Notes under the pieces: model-generated
Database searches by the model: none
Told to the model about the DNA's origin: nothing
Seen by the model: the letters and a program-made list of their open reading frames with translations, nothing else
NCBI GenBank assembly: GCA_018907035.1
Contig: JACCIC010000027.1
Location: forward strand, 310,001 to 374,000
Direction of reading: 5' to 3'
DNA: 64,000 nucleotides
Source of the DNA: Sycobia sp. Sy_11
Taxonomy: Eukaryota > Arthropoda > Insecta > Hymenoptera > Epichrysomallidae
Program-made: the position numbers and the translations under genes
Part shown: piece by piece, positions 1 to 11,038 of the stretch
Position numbering within the stretch: the first letter of the stretch is position 1
How the letters are laid out: each line of letters starts with the position of its first letter

Positions 1-620
1 GGGCTTTACCTAATATTGGCAATAGGCAAATGGGCCTGTAGGATATAGGGTCCTCAGGCTCTTTGTCCTCCCCTTTCCTTATTTTAATAATAAGAAAAAT
101 TGGCTAACCTTCCACTTGATAGGAAAGACACTGGGTGGAAGTGTGTTAGCAATGTGTCTTATTTCATCATGCTCTTGCATTTCATCCTGTATAGAATCTA
201 GAGAGAATAAGGTGTTTAGTACTGCAGTTGCTGTACTCACCCAGTCTTTCGTATAGGTATCTTGATCCAGACCGACGCTGCATGCAGCTTCCTTGATGGA
301 CAGCTTACCTACTCGAATTTGGTAAGCTATGCCCCAAGAGTTCTGATTAACTTTCACTATTACAAACTCTTGCCATGTTGTCTTTTAGTATACCTGAGTC
401 TACGGACATAAGCTTTTCAGGCCGTTCTATAGAGTTCTTTGAAGTCTTTCCGTATAACGGTATTACGTTCTTTCTGGAATACTCGATGAACTCTATTAGT
501 AGCCCGCTTTAGCTTATCTAACTCATGGTTCCACCAGGGAACCCTCCTAGCAGCTATCTATTCCTCCTCAGTATGGCAGCATTGCACCCTTTCCGCAAAC
601 AGGCTGTGAACGAGTGAACT
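1..620 (-). pseudogene. Decayed non-LTR retrotransposon ORF2 (endonuclease-RT linker and RT start)
   Basis: Read on the minus strand, this is the linker between endonuclease and reverse transcriptase of a non-LTR element. Around 520-555 it reads VPWWNHELDKLKRA, the usual PWWN-x-EL linker motif. It continues with SWGIAYQIRVGKL near 300-340, and reaches the first RT block, SYRPICLLPILGKA, at about 1-40 before leaving the window. In-frame stops near 361 and 390 show that the copy is dead. The longest open piece is 79-357. I cannot assign the clade beyond I/Jockey/R1-like types. The rest of the RT should lie to the left of this window. Confidence 0.7.
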
Positions 621-1980
621 TTCTCAACAGTCTCCATTTTGGAGCCGGGCATTTCTTTAGGGACGTGGCCTCATTCTTCCTTTCATAGAGCGCAGAAGAT
701 ATCTCGGTTCGCCTTATGTGTGGAGTATCGCTTCAGTTTCCACCCAAGATTTTCAATACCTATGCGTATGTCAGCAGACGACGGCGATCGGGCCGCGCCG
801 GACGAAAGACTCGCGCGCCAATTACGACTATAATTTATTTTACGCATATCAATAAGCTCAATTAATTAAGTGGATGAAAAATATAATAGGTCCTCCCTTT
901 TCTTTCTCGAAATACTTATGCATTTATTTTTCAGAATTACTATTACACAGAGCATATACAGTCACTGTATGCAATCATTAATTCATATAATGTGAATGTC
1001 CTTATTTATCTATATTTCTGACTCTATTTCTACTCACGTAATTATATCTGATTTATTTTGTAATAAAGTTATTATTACAAAATATTGTACAAAAATTTAG
1101 TTTAATTACTAATATTGTTAAGTAATTTTCATTATCAAACCTAATAATTATAATGCGTTAGGAATTGGTGTATAAAATATATAAAATTTCATAGATACGA
1201 TTAAACATCAGTCCTGATTATATTTTCAAAAACTTAAGAAAATTTTCAATTTATTGAATATTGATATATATTAACTTTTTTTATATCATTAAATTTGTCT
1301 GTCAAATTAAATATAATAATTATTTTTAAACAAAATTATTATAAGTGAAACTATATTAATTGGGCATTTTCAGCACTGTTTCCATTACATTTCTGGAATA
1401 TTATCTAATAAACAAATATCGTATTGCTTTCTATTATATAATTATTTAATAATTTCCTAAACGATTTTTATTAAAATATTACGAAAATAAATTATGAAAA
1501 TAGTTTAGTTAATTTAGATGTTTTTATGAGGTAACTTTGTTTAAATGAGTATACATTGGGCATTTCACCTTACGCACATAATTAACTTAATATTTTTTTT
1601 ACTTCATAATTCTATTTATACATAAATCTTTTAAAACGTTAACTATTATATATTTATAGATGATAATCCCTTTTGAACTAACCTTTCTCTTATTATGACT
1701 TCTTAAAGTTAATTAGAACAATAGACTATAATTATTTGCATTCTAACAACAAATAAAAAAAAAATTTAATCCCTCATGATGCATAAACGTTGCATAAATT
1801 ATTTTATTGCCTAATGTACTGATCAACGTTTTTTTTGAGGGTCTGTACAGGTATACCGAATATATACTGACGGCTTGAGCTCTATAGTATTATTTTTTTG
1901 TTTGTGATAGGCATACAAAATAAAAGTGTTTCGTGTGCTCGGCGATTTTCTTTTACCAAAAACTAGAAGAAAAAGTTTAC
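621..1980. other. AT-rich sequence with no recognisable gene
   Basis: The first 200 bases may still be decayed 5' sequence of the non-LTR copy to the left. From about 840 the sequence is very AT-rich with many stops in all frames. The last ~120 bases before 1981 (from about 1855) probably are the 5' end of the mariner that follows, since they lead directly into its first codon. Confidence 0.5.
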
Positions 1981-2931
1981 ATGAATTTTTGTAGCAAAAT
2001 TGGAATTCAGTGCTCTAAAACTCATGAAATGTGGACAGTTGCATACCGTGAGTCTACTTTGAGATAAAAGTATAAGTGGTATAAGCTGTCCCAAGAAGGC
2101 CGAGAAGACATCGAAGACGAACCTCGACCTGGTCATCTTAACAAGTCAATAACAACGTTGAATCACTATCAGAGAAGTTGCTGAAGATGGTGGCATACCG
2201 GTTGACTCATGCCATGCTATACTTTCGGATGCTTTGCACATGAGACATGTGTCAGCGAAATTCGTTCCAAAACTGCTTAATTTTGATCAAAAGAACCGTC
2301 GCATGACCATAGATCAGGAAATATTGATTGAAGTCAATAATGATGCTGATTTTCTCAAAAGAGTTATAACTGGTGATTTATATAACTGAAGAGCCCAGAA
2401 GAACCATGACTGAAGGAAGCACGCTAAGTTCGATCAAATGTCCAGATTCTGCTCACTGTCTTCGTTGATTACCGTATTGTAGTACATCTAGAATCCTTAA
2501 CATAAGATCGTACAGACAATAAGGAGTACTGCCTTAAAGCTATGTGCCGTTTGCGAAAGGCGATGTGCAAAAAACATCCTGAACTTTGGAAAAATAATTC
2601 GTGGCTTTTGCATCACGATAGAGCAACTACTCATTCATCGTTGCTTGTGAGAGATTTTTTGACTAAAACTAACACCACAGTCAGGCTTCAGTCTCCATAC
2701 TCACTAAATTTGGGACTCAGTGATTTTTTTCTATTGCCAAAACTGAAAAGACCCATGAAACGATATCGATTTTTAATGATTGAGGAGATAAAAACTGCAT
2801 CGCTGAAAGAACTCAGGACTATACGAAAAAATGATTATCAGAAATGCTTTGATGATTGGAAAAAGCATTGGCACAAATGTATTATATCTGTTAGAGGTTA
2901 CTTTGAAGGGGATAACATAAGTATTGATTAA
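1981..2931 (+). pseudogene. Dead mariner transposase (GVQW3/FLJ37770-like subfamily)
   Basis: The conceptual translation starts at an ATG at 1981 and follows a mariner transposase through several frameshifts and stops. The helix-turn-helix part is recognisable (YKWYKLSQEGREDIEDEPRPG near 2065-2130). A block with VSAKFVPKLL lies near 2250-2275, and the first catalytic region, FLKRVITGD, is near 2352-2380. The open 3' part (2542-2931) contains HHDRATTHSS, where HHDNAPAHTS is usual, so the second aspartate remains. It also has SPYSLNLGLSDFFLLPKLK with the third aspartate, and the C-terminus WKKHWHKCI...YFEGDN typical of this subfamily. Inactive. Confidence 0.85.
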
Positions 2932-2957
2932 TAAACAAATATTTTTTTAGAAAAGAC

Positions 2958-3103
2958 TTTTTTTTTGTTATTTAACGTCGCTCTATTTATGCTTCCAAAT
3001 ATCGGTGAGCTAATTAGCGACGGAGGTCTACGATGTGTTTATAAACAAAGCACATGTAAATTATTACAGCGGTACTTGTGTCAATCGGCCGAGACTGGAA
3101 TTT
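2958..3103 (-). repeat. tRNA-derived SINE, copy A (head truncated)
   Basis: The body matches two other copies at 30212-30387 and 56757-56941. The shared core includes GCTTTGTTTACAAACACATC, the stretch around CCTCCGTCGC, and TATTTATGCTTCC (orientations vary). Read on the minus strand, only the last part of the tRNA-like head remains (AAATTCCAGTCTCGGCC near 3087-3103). The copy sits immediately after the dead mariner and has a T run (its A tail) at about 2958-2966. Confidence 0.7.
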
Positions 3104-4085
3104 GAAAAAAAAAGACGTTACCTTATTATTGGAACACACCTTTATTTAAAATACACCCTGTTTATTTTAAAGATCAATATTTATAAAACAGTAAATGAAC
3201 ACATACAAAAATATTTTTCTATAATAAGGTGAATTAGTGAAAACTTATAGATTAGAGAGGTGCATGGTGAATAATAAAATAGACAAAATTAAATAATTTA
3301 ATCAAACTTTAATTAACTAATAAACGTATAATTAACTAATAAGCTTATATATAGCGGGCATAAAAAGTAACTAATAGCAAAAAAACACTTATTATGCAAA
3401 TATTCACATACTAATTCGTTAAATGATTTTTAACTGCTACAAGTTGATATATAATTATCAAAGAATGACCATTTAGTGGATGCCGAACCCTCGCGTTTGC
3501 TTAACGCCTACTAAAGTCACCAGCGAGGGAGTGTGTTGAGCAAATACACAGTTCCGATGTCTTGAACTAAAACTGCGATGCTGCCAATTTTGCCGATCTG
3601 AGGGCAGAGTAGGTGGCAACACCTTAGAGGTTTCTGTATGCTTCCCAATAGCGCAGCAGGTTTGCCCGTCGTAATTCTCTGATCACAGTATCGTCAATAT
3701 AGCGAGAACACCAATTACCTCAGATTGCGCTGCACATACTCAAACGCGCTAGAGTCTTATAACTACACCACTCACAGCACTATACAAACATATACAGTAC
3801 AAATGAAAACGCGCGAACTTGATCCAAAACAGAAAATGATGAAATACAATATGGGAAGGATACTGCAACCGATACCGATCGGAATGTCACAAACGCTCAA
3901 ACACAACTAATACATTTTGCTCTATTGTACACTAAATAACTATGCAGACGAAGTAGGTATTTCACTTATATTGGCAGTAGTAAGGGGAGGGGGGTCCCTG
4001 GCCTTTACGGAGAAGACATACTAACTCCACGTACGTTTATTTTCATACTTGAAATAAGGAACGACGGTAATCCCGTTATTTTGGT
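3104..4085. other. Intergenic, no recognisable element
   Basis: The sequence is AT-rich to about 3470. A more balanced stretch follows (about 3475-3950), containing a spaced inverted pair ACCCTCGC/GCGAGGG, but no open frame over 61 codons and no family I recognise. It could be an old unclassified repeat. Confidence 0.4.
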
Positions 4086-4293
4086 CTGTGGGTGTAAGCT
4101 GCCATACATATTTCTTTCAAATCATGAAAATTGCCATGTAAGATTTTCTCAAACACACACACACGCGCGCGCGCGCGAGCGTGCAGTGTGGGTGGCTGGG
4201 TAGGTGTGTGGGTGTGTATGTGGGTGTGTGAGAAAATCTTACATGGCAATTTTCTCGATTTAAAAGAAATATGTTTGACAGCTTGCGCCCGCA
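4086..4293. repeat. Fold-back (MITE-like) element, ~100-bp arms
   Basis: The sequence from about 4086 to 4190 is matched in reverse complement by 4195-4293. The best part of the arms is AATTGCCATGTAAGATTTTC (near 4129-4148) against its complement near 4234-4253. The outer parts pair less well (GCTGCCATACATATTTCTTT against the complement of AAAGAAATATGTTTGACAGC). The middle holds CA/CG repeats pairing with GT repeats. The right end abuts a TA tract into which the next element is inserted. Confidence 0.75.
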
Positions 4294-4326
<33 letters not shown>

Positions 4327-4330
<4 letters not shown>

Positions 4331-5609
4331 GAGTGTGAATAAGTCTTTCCCGTTTTTTTTTCAAATTTTGAGCCTTTATTGTGAAAAAATGGTTACAAAT
4401 GAATTATTGAAAGTATTGGCCATCGCTAGCTACAACTTTTTCCCATCTTTCTGGCAACATACGAATCCCGTTGCGAAAAAAATCGACCGGTTTGGCCTCT
4501 ATCCAGTCATCCACCCATTTTTTGGCTTCCTCGTAGGAATGGAAGTGCTGGTCAGCCAGGCCATGCGTCATCGATCTGAAGAGATGGTAATCAGACGGAG
4601 CAACGTCTGGACTATACGGCGGGTGGGGTAGGACTTCCCATTTGAGCGTTTCTAAGTATGTTTTCACCGGCGGTGCAACATGTGGGCGAGCATTGTCATG
4701 TTGCAAAATAACTTTGTCGTGCCTGTCGGAGTATTGTGGCCGTTTTTCTCGCAGTGCGCTGCTCAAACGCATCAGTTGTCGTCGATAGACCTCGCCTGTG
4801 ATCCTTTCATTCGGTTTCAGAAGCTCATAGTAAACCACACCTAGCTGGTCCCACCATATACAGAGCATGAGCTTGGCGCCATGAATATTTGGCTTGGCCG
4901 TCGATGATGATGCATGGCCGGGTAGTCCCCATGATTTTCTTCGCTTCGGATTATCGTAACGTATCCACTTTTCATCGCCAGTCATGATACGATGCAGAAA
5001 ACCCTTTCTTTTATGTCGCTGAAGCAGCTGTTCGCAAGTGAAAAAACGCCGTTCGACGTCTCTCAGCTTCAGTTCGTACGGCACCCAATTTCCTTGCTTT
5101 TGGATCATTCCCATGGCTTTCAAACGCTTGGAAATGGTTGTTCGGTCAACTCCCAATGCTTCAGCAAGTTCTTCTTGCGTTTGACAAGAATCTTCATCAA
5201 GCAAAGTCGCCAATTCTCGATCTTCAAAGATTTGCGGCCGCCCGGAACGCTCCTTGTCTTCCACGTCGAAATCACCGCTTTTGAAGCGTCGAAACCATCC
5301 GCGAACACTTGAGTCATCGACACAACCTTCTCCATAAGCCTCCTGAAGCAATCGATGCGTCTCGGCAGCAGATTTCTTCAAATTGAACCAATAAAGTGAA
5401 ACTTCCCGCAAATGACGTCGACTCGGCTCAAATTTCGACATTTTCACGATATCAAAAATTTATTATGCGAAAAAATTTTAACTAATGTGTTAGTATGGAA
5501 TTGTTGACATATGAATAAGCTTTGATTATGACATATGTAAGCATTGAATACTCGCACAGTATTGGTGGCGCCATCTCTTACAAAAAACGGGAAAGACTTA
5601 TTCACACTC

Positions 5610-5613
<4 letters not shown>
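4327..5613 (-). mobile_element. Complete mariner, copy 1 (1287 bp)
   Basis: The terminal inverted repeats begin TTAGGAGTGTGAATAAGTC at both ends and extend to about 30 bp (…TTTCCCG then a T/A run). The element is flanked by TA at 4325-4326 and 5614-5615, the standard mariner target duplication. In fact it sits inside a longer TA tract (about 4296-4326 and 5614-5654). It encodes one intact transposase on the minus strand. An equally long copy lies at 54302-55588 in the opposite orientation. Both termini are perfect here, so this copy could be mobile. Confidence 0.95.
4404..5447 (-). CDS. Mariner transposase (DD34D), intact, 347 aa
   Basis: This DNA transposase of the Tc1/mariner superfamily would bind the terminal repeats and cut and paste the element at TA. 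The length (347 aa) is normal for mariner. Residues 1-110 contain the two helix-turn-helix units (KSAAETHRLLQEAYGE and ELAEALGVDRTTISKRL). The catalytic aspartates are D158 (TGDEKW), D251 (LQHDNARPH) and D286 (APSDYHLF), with 34 residues between the last two. The WVPYEL linker motif (WVPHEL type) is at 121-126. There are no frameshifts or stops, and the ATG lies about 165 bp inside the 5' terminal repeat. The protein differs from the copy at 54468-55511 at nine residues. Confidence 0.95.
   Translation of the reverse strand: MKMSKFEPSRRHLREVSLYWFNLKKSAAETHRLLQEAYGEGCVDDSSVRGWFRRFKSGDFDVEDKERSGRPQIFEDRELATLLDEDSCQTQEELAEALGVDRTTISKRLKAMGMIQKQGNWVPYELKLRDVERRFFTCEQLLQRHKRKGFLHRIMTGDEKWIRYDNPKRRKSWGLPGHASSSTAKPNIHGAKLMLCIWWDQLGVVYYELLKPNERITGEVYRRQLMRLSSALREKRPQYSDRHDKVILQHDNARPHVAPPVKTYLETLKWEVLPHPPYSPDVAPSDYHLFRSMTHGLADQHFHSYEEAKKWVDDWIEAKPVDFFRNGIRMLPERWEKVVASDGQYFQ

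Positions 5614-5654
<41 letters not shown>
5614..5654. repeat. TA microsatellite
   Basis: This is a pure TA run between the mariner and the inverted-repeat unit. It continues the tract at 4296-4326 that the mariner split, so the fold-back element, the mariner and the large palindromic unit all meet at one original TA tract. Confidence 0.95.
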
Positions 5655-5659
<5 letters not shown>

Positions 5660-6110
5660 GATAAATACGCAAATTCTGGGAGATTTCGTGCACAAACTCA
5701 TATGTTCTGGGACCTGACCGCATTTTCTGGTAAGTCCCAGAACTGCCCTGCACAAGACAGTATATTCTGGTACTTCCCAGAATATACTATAATATGCTTT
5801 TTGCACGTTTGGAAGTCCCAGAAAGTACGCATTTTTTAGTTTTGGTATTTTCTGGGATGCCCAGAACCGCATATAGAATTCTGGGATGCCCAAGTATCAT
5901 CAGCCGTATTTTCTGGTCAGTCCCAGAAATTATATAAATATATTATAGGATATTCTGGGAATTTCTGTACAAATTATTGCATTTTTTCGTACTTTCTGGT
6001 AATTGATTTCGGTTTTAAATAGATCTCATAAATTACATTTTCTTTCCTTTTGGTACTTTCTGGGATGTCCAAAAGAACAAATTATACTTTCCAGAAAGCA
6101 ATTATTTTGA
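5660..6110. repeat. Left cluster of TTCTGGGA/TCCCAGAA palindromes
   Basis: The motif TTCTGGGA, or its complement, occurs more than ten times with irregular 20-60 bp spacing. It often forms tight palindromes such as TTCTGGGATGCCCAGAA (around 5850-5865). The first occurrence belongs to the terminal repeat of the candidate element. The last clear examples are near 6057-6100. The density falls off toward the palindrome arm. Confidence 0.85.
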
Positions 6111-6535
6111 AATTCAATTAAATTTTTGTGCGAGGTCATAATTTGTCATAACGCAATGAATCTTAAATATTCGATCATCACATAATAATTCATATAATTT
6201 AATAATTCCAAATTAAGAGACGTTAAAAAAATTAATTTGTAAATAATATCGTAATGCAAGTTAAGTGAGGTTTCTTTATAAACTAAAATCAATAAAAATC
6301 AATTTGAAACAATTGGAACGAGTGTTAAAAATGAAGATTATAATAAATTCATAATTTTTTTATAAATACAGATATCAAAGGAGCATACATTTATTTATTT
6401 AAAGTAAATCCTAAATTCAATAAATAACTTTTTATCGGCATTATTTTTGTTTTAAAATTCTATTTCATGTTTGTTTAAAATTTGACTAGATTTTGAAATA
6501 ATTATAGCGTCAATACTAAACTATCTGTCTATAGT
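6111..6535. other. Left flank of the palindrome, related to its spacer
   Basis: This AT-rich stretch has no ORF of note. The part about 6220-6480 is a diverged inverted copy of 11070-11370 in the spacer (shared, in one orientation, TTAATTTRTAAATAATATCG, TTTCTTTATA and TTATCGGCATTATTTT). A 36-base direct repeat starts here: GATTTTGAAATAATTATAGC at 6489 recurs at 6816 inside the arm. Confidence 0.6.
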
Positions 6536-9500
6536 CTATCGATTCGTACATTTGCCATCGATGTTGATACAAACCAAATTTTTTACATCTTATACTATGT
6601 AGAGTTCAGAAAAACTGCGATTTTGAAACAAAGCATCGGGTATGAAAGTAATGAAAATGAAATTTTGTTTATTACACATTTTCACATTTTGATTAAATAT
6701 TTTAAAAATAACGTTTTCATATCAAGGATCGTGGTCATACTCCGAAGGCAAGTGTGCGTACTACAGCCGGCGTACGACCGTGTTTTTAGTATATACTTTG
6801 ATATTGGGTTGGGAGATTTTGAAATAATTATAGCGTCAATATTAAATTATGATATTACTTCTTATTGCTTAATATAAAGCTATTCTGTTAGACGACCTTT
6901 CAAAAAAGGTTTGATGTATAAATATTTTATTATATTAAAGTTATTACGCAATAAATACATTTTACTCCGTTTTCAGATTCTTTCCATTTATTTAATTTTG
7001 CCCATTAGTGAAAACGAACTAGATAATAAATAACTAAATTATATCTAGCTAAAACTTAAAGTGTAAAAAAAATTAAAAGGTCGAAACATTGGTATTTTTT
7101 GATGCTTGTGAATTGCTTATAGTATGTTAATCTTTAGAGCAGTACTAACTTTATGAACAGGTAACTTATATAGGGAACTCTAAAAATATAAAAGTCCTTC
7201 AATGTTTAAAACTTTTTTTTAATCCTAATTATTCAATTTATAAAAATAATACAATGAAAATTACAAAAAAATTATGCGAAAATTTATTTTTAAAAATGTA
7301 TTTGAAAAGCGCATATAATATTAATAAATTTACCATGTCAAGAAAGAGACTAATTTTCCATATTATTATAAAATACAATTCAAGAGATGATATTTATTAA
7401 CTTTTTATATACCATACGTTGTTCTGCACACTCTTCATTCTTTTCGATACGACGATAACGGTAGGTTTCATGAAAAAACTTTTTTAAATTTGTAGAAAAG
7501 ATTTATACTTTCTTTACTTTTTCATTTAAAAGTTACAATGTATAAAAATTAAAACGTTTTGTACAAATTCCGATAGAAGATTTAAAAATAACTCCAAAAG
7601 AGTAAGTAGAATGTGGTTGAATTTCGGAATCTCAAGCACAAACGGCATAAAATTATATTACATAAAAGTTTAAGAGTTCATGAACTGCATTAAATAATTA
7701 GGCTCGAAATACATTCTCTTATAAATCGCATGCCAATCTGAATTTGACATTTTATAATCGTATGAAATTTTTTACAGTTTCTATACGTAAAAACAATGAA
7801 CACCGGTTTCAAGATTTTGCTTGAAAATTTTTTTTGTCCAAAATATAACCTAAAATTCGAAAAGATTGGAAGATTTACTCTAAAATCTTTATAGTTCAAA
7901 TTGATTAACTCAGACTAGTTTCTAGTAACTAGACTAGACCATATCTATATCGAACTAATACAGTTTACGCTTTGTTTCGTCAATTAATTTGGAGTGAATT
8001 AAAAACAATAAATTGCTAAAATTTTTAAACATTCATAATTTAATTATCCAAATAATTGTAACATATCTGCCCGTCAACTGAGACTGATTGTGAAAAATAG
8101 TATTTAATCTAATATTCTTATTTATAAAATTTAAACGATTGAATTGTTTGTCCTTTAAAGTTTTTAACAGTTAATATGTTATTTACTTCGCTTTTAAAGT
8201 TTAAATAATATAGCATATAAATGAAAAATTTCGTCATCGATACGATTAATATAGTTAATATAAAAATTGATTTCAAGTATGATGGTTTTAGAGTAAATGT
8301 ACCAATTTTTTCAAAATTCATATGTGGATAGGTTTGAAAAAAATTTTTTTCATCGAAATCCTCAAATAGGCGTTCATTAATTATATATATATAATCTCAA
8401 ATGAATTATGTACATCTGATTTTATTCATCACTTTTAACAAACAACTTTTTTATTCAATAATAATGAGTAATAATTTCGAAGCTTACACGAATTGGTACT
8501 CATACAGATTTACATATACTTGACTATGTAAAAATTGACTTCAATACTTTCTTTTGCTTAAATTAGAAATAATTGAATATAATTGAAATGTCATTTTATT
8601 ATTAGGATTATTTTACGGTTATTGTTTTAAATTTGTACAGGTTTCATGAAATTTTTGAATATTTTAAAATTGTCTGAATGATTCACAGCGTATATATCAT
8701 TATTATTGAATAAAAAAGTTGTTTGTTAAAAGTGATGAATAAAATCAAATGTACATAATTCATTTGAGATTATTTTCGACAAGGCGAACTGTCATTTCGG
8801 ATGAGGATTTTTTATCCTTGTTCAATTACTTCAATTACTGTATTTACTGTTAAAATGAACGAAAACTAAAAATCTTTTTAAGACACCAAATGACAACCAC
8901 ACATTACAAATTTAAAGGAATTTTTGAAAAATTAATAAGCTGGAAACTAGATATTTTGTAACCTTCTGATATGGTATTAAAATTACTGAATTTAATTATT
9001 CCCGTACAATTTTGGAATTAAAGAAAATAAAAAAAAATATTTAAACTATTCTAATATAATATAATGTAATAAATGCAAAAGATTTTGGATCAATAAATTC
9101 TGTAAAATCTAAAGAAAAATTATATATAAATTTTAAAGGATATAATTATATATTTGTTATAACATAAAACGTATCACACATATTGTAATATTCTTACGAA
9201 TCTAAATGTTAACGTATATGTAAACGTATATGTACGTAAATGTGCATACTAATATAAATGAAAAATAACAAACTTCCGATTAGTTTCCTCGTCTAATTTT
9301 GATGAAAACGTATGAACTTATATTTTTTAAGCTACTAGTTAGAAGTATCGTACTGACTTTTAGATTTTCGATTTTCGTAGCGTAAGCCATAAAAGTAATG
9401 GTTTGAACGAACTTATCTCGAAAATTAAGAAATTTTTTGTGATCTAAAATTATTATTTAAAATATTTTTTGAGATTTTTCGTATTGCGTAAGATAAATTA

Positions 9501-10408
9501 GGAAGACCATTATATTTTTCTGCTTTACACCATAAAAATCGACAATCTAAATGCCAGTACAATATTCCGAAATTGTGCATGTAGTTTATTTATATTATTA
9601 TTCATTGTATGAAAATAATTATATTCATATTAATATTTAATATTAACAAAAAAACAACTGAATTTATCTACAATACATGTACCATTTCATGTTTCTATAT
9701 TTATTTGTTTACATGTTTTAATAATTGAATATACTAAATAAAACTTCATTAATAAACTAATTTATACAAATGTTTATTAATTTTTAATAAAAATAACAGA
9801 CGAGAATGTTGTCAGAACGAGACGATATGCATCAAAAAGTGGCGTAACAAGGATTAAATGTTTATTGCTAAAGTCATGGTTTATTTAACAAAATTTAGAT
9901 TTAAATCATTCAAAAAGATTACTCAAGAAGCAATATTATGAATTTTTCAAAAATTTGAACCTGCTGCAATTTTACAGATTTTTTAAGTTGCAAAAAGATT
10001 GCAAAATTTGTATTTCTAAAAATCATAAATTTTTTAATATGCATTTTGGAAGAATAATTCTTAGATTCTTTTTTATTTGAAATAATCTATTTTTTCAGAA
10101 AAAAATTTTCCGATATCACATTTTAATTCTCTTCCATTTGTTGAAATAGAAGTGATTTAAATAATGTACTGCCCCGATTTTTAAAAAAGACCTCAGGATT
10201 TGTGCTCTACGAGTCAAAATACATAAGAAGTAAATTTTTTATTTGCGGACATCTCATTTCATAAGGGAAGTATAGCCAGCGCGAGATCTTCAAAACAAAA
10301 ACGAAACAATCAACTCATATACATGTATAGTGAATCGGACGGTAGCACGCTTTAGGCAAGTCAACTACACACATATTGCACAGTAATTACTATGTATATC
10401 TATATATT

Positions 10409-10464
<56 letters not shown>

Positions 10465-11038
10465 GATTTATAGTACGGATTCAAATAATCTTAAAAGGAA
10501 TATATATGATAAATGTGAAATGTGTAAGTATGTTAAATACAAAATATAATTCTATACTTGCACATTTTGGAATTAATTTTAAACCCAGGCTACAAATATT
10601 CTTTGAAACGTTCTATAGGGTTTCATACTTTAAATTTTATATATTATTTTACCTTTAATTAGATTATTTCGTGCAAATATTTAACCTTTAAAATGATGAT
10701 GTAATTATTGTGTATATAAAAACTTATGTGAAAAAATATGAGAATATTTTATAAAATTACATTATTATGTCAATTCTATACTAAATATTTTAATAGTTGT
10801 TGCTGGGGTTTTTTCTGTTATTGGAAATCTTTTACATTTCTTATATATATTGTATTATTAATAAAAGATTCGTTTACTTTAAATATATTTTTCATATTAT
10901 TTTACTTAAAGAATTATACAGTAATTTTTAAATTACGGAGTTAAAATATCATGTCAAATTTTTACAAAATATATAGTCTGTAGCTTAGTAAAATATATAA
11001 AAAATTCCTTCAAATTTGTAATATATGGACACACACCT
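6536..11038 (+). repeat. Palindrome left arm, 4503 bp
   Basis: Every position n here pairs with 22960-n in the right arm. I checked this at 6549/16411, 6877/16083, 7690/15270, 8321/14639, 10392/12568 and 11038/11922, so there is no net indel at any of these checkpoints. By eye I found only two substitutions between 6536 and 10943 (7076/15884 and 9429/13531), then about eight in the last 95 bp before the spacer. The arm is AT-rich and contains a TA run (10414-10458), a smaller inverted repeat (8390-8775) and only short ORFs such as 6623-6877 and 7690-7899 with no recognised domain. Confidence 0.97.
8390..8775. repeat. Small inverted repeat nested in the left arm
   Basis: About 75 bases at 8393-8466 (containing AACAAACAACTTTTTTATTC) recur in reverse complement at 8697-8775, with about 230 bases between. 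The right arm carries the mirror image at about 14185-14570. A diverged third relative of the same segment lies in the spacer (about 11563-11635). The palindrome arms are therefore themselves made of an older fold-back repeat family. Confidence 0.85.

Noticed and set aside
4131..4631. Plus-strand ORF across the CA/TA repeats and the mariner end
   Set aside because: It is low-complexity plus the antisense of the transposase gene. The minus strand carries the real protein.
6623..6877. Short ORF in the palindrome arm (and its mirror 16083-16454) as a gene
   Set aside because: AT-rich, no domain, and length set by chance. The mirror copy extends into unrelated flank, which a real gene would not do.
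10392..10658. ORF over the TA tract in the palindrome arm
   Set aside because: It begins in a TA microsatellite (Ile-Tyr repeat) and shows no domain.
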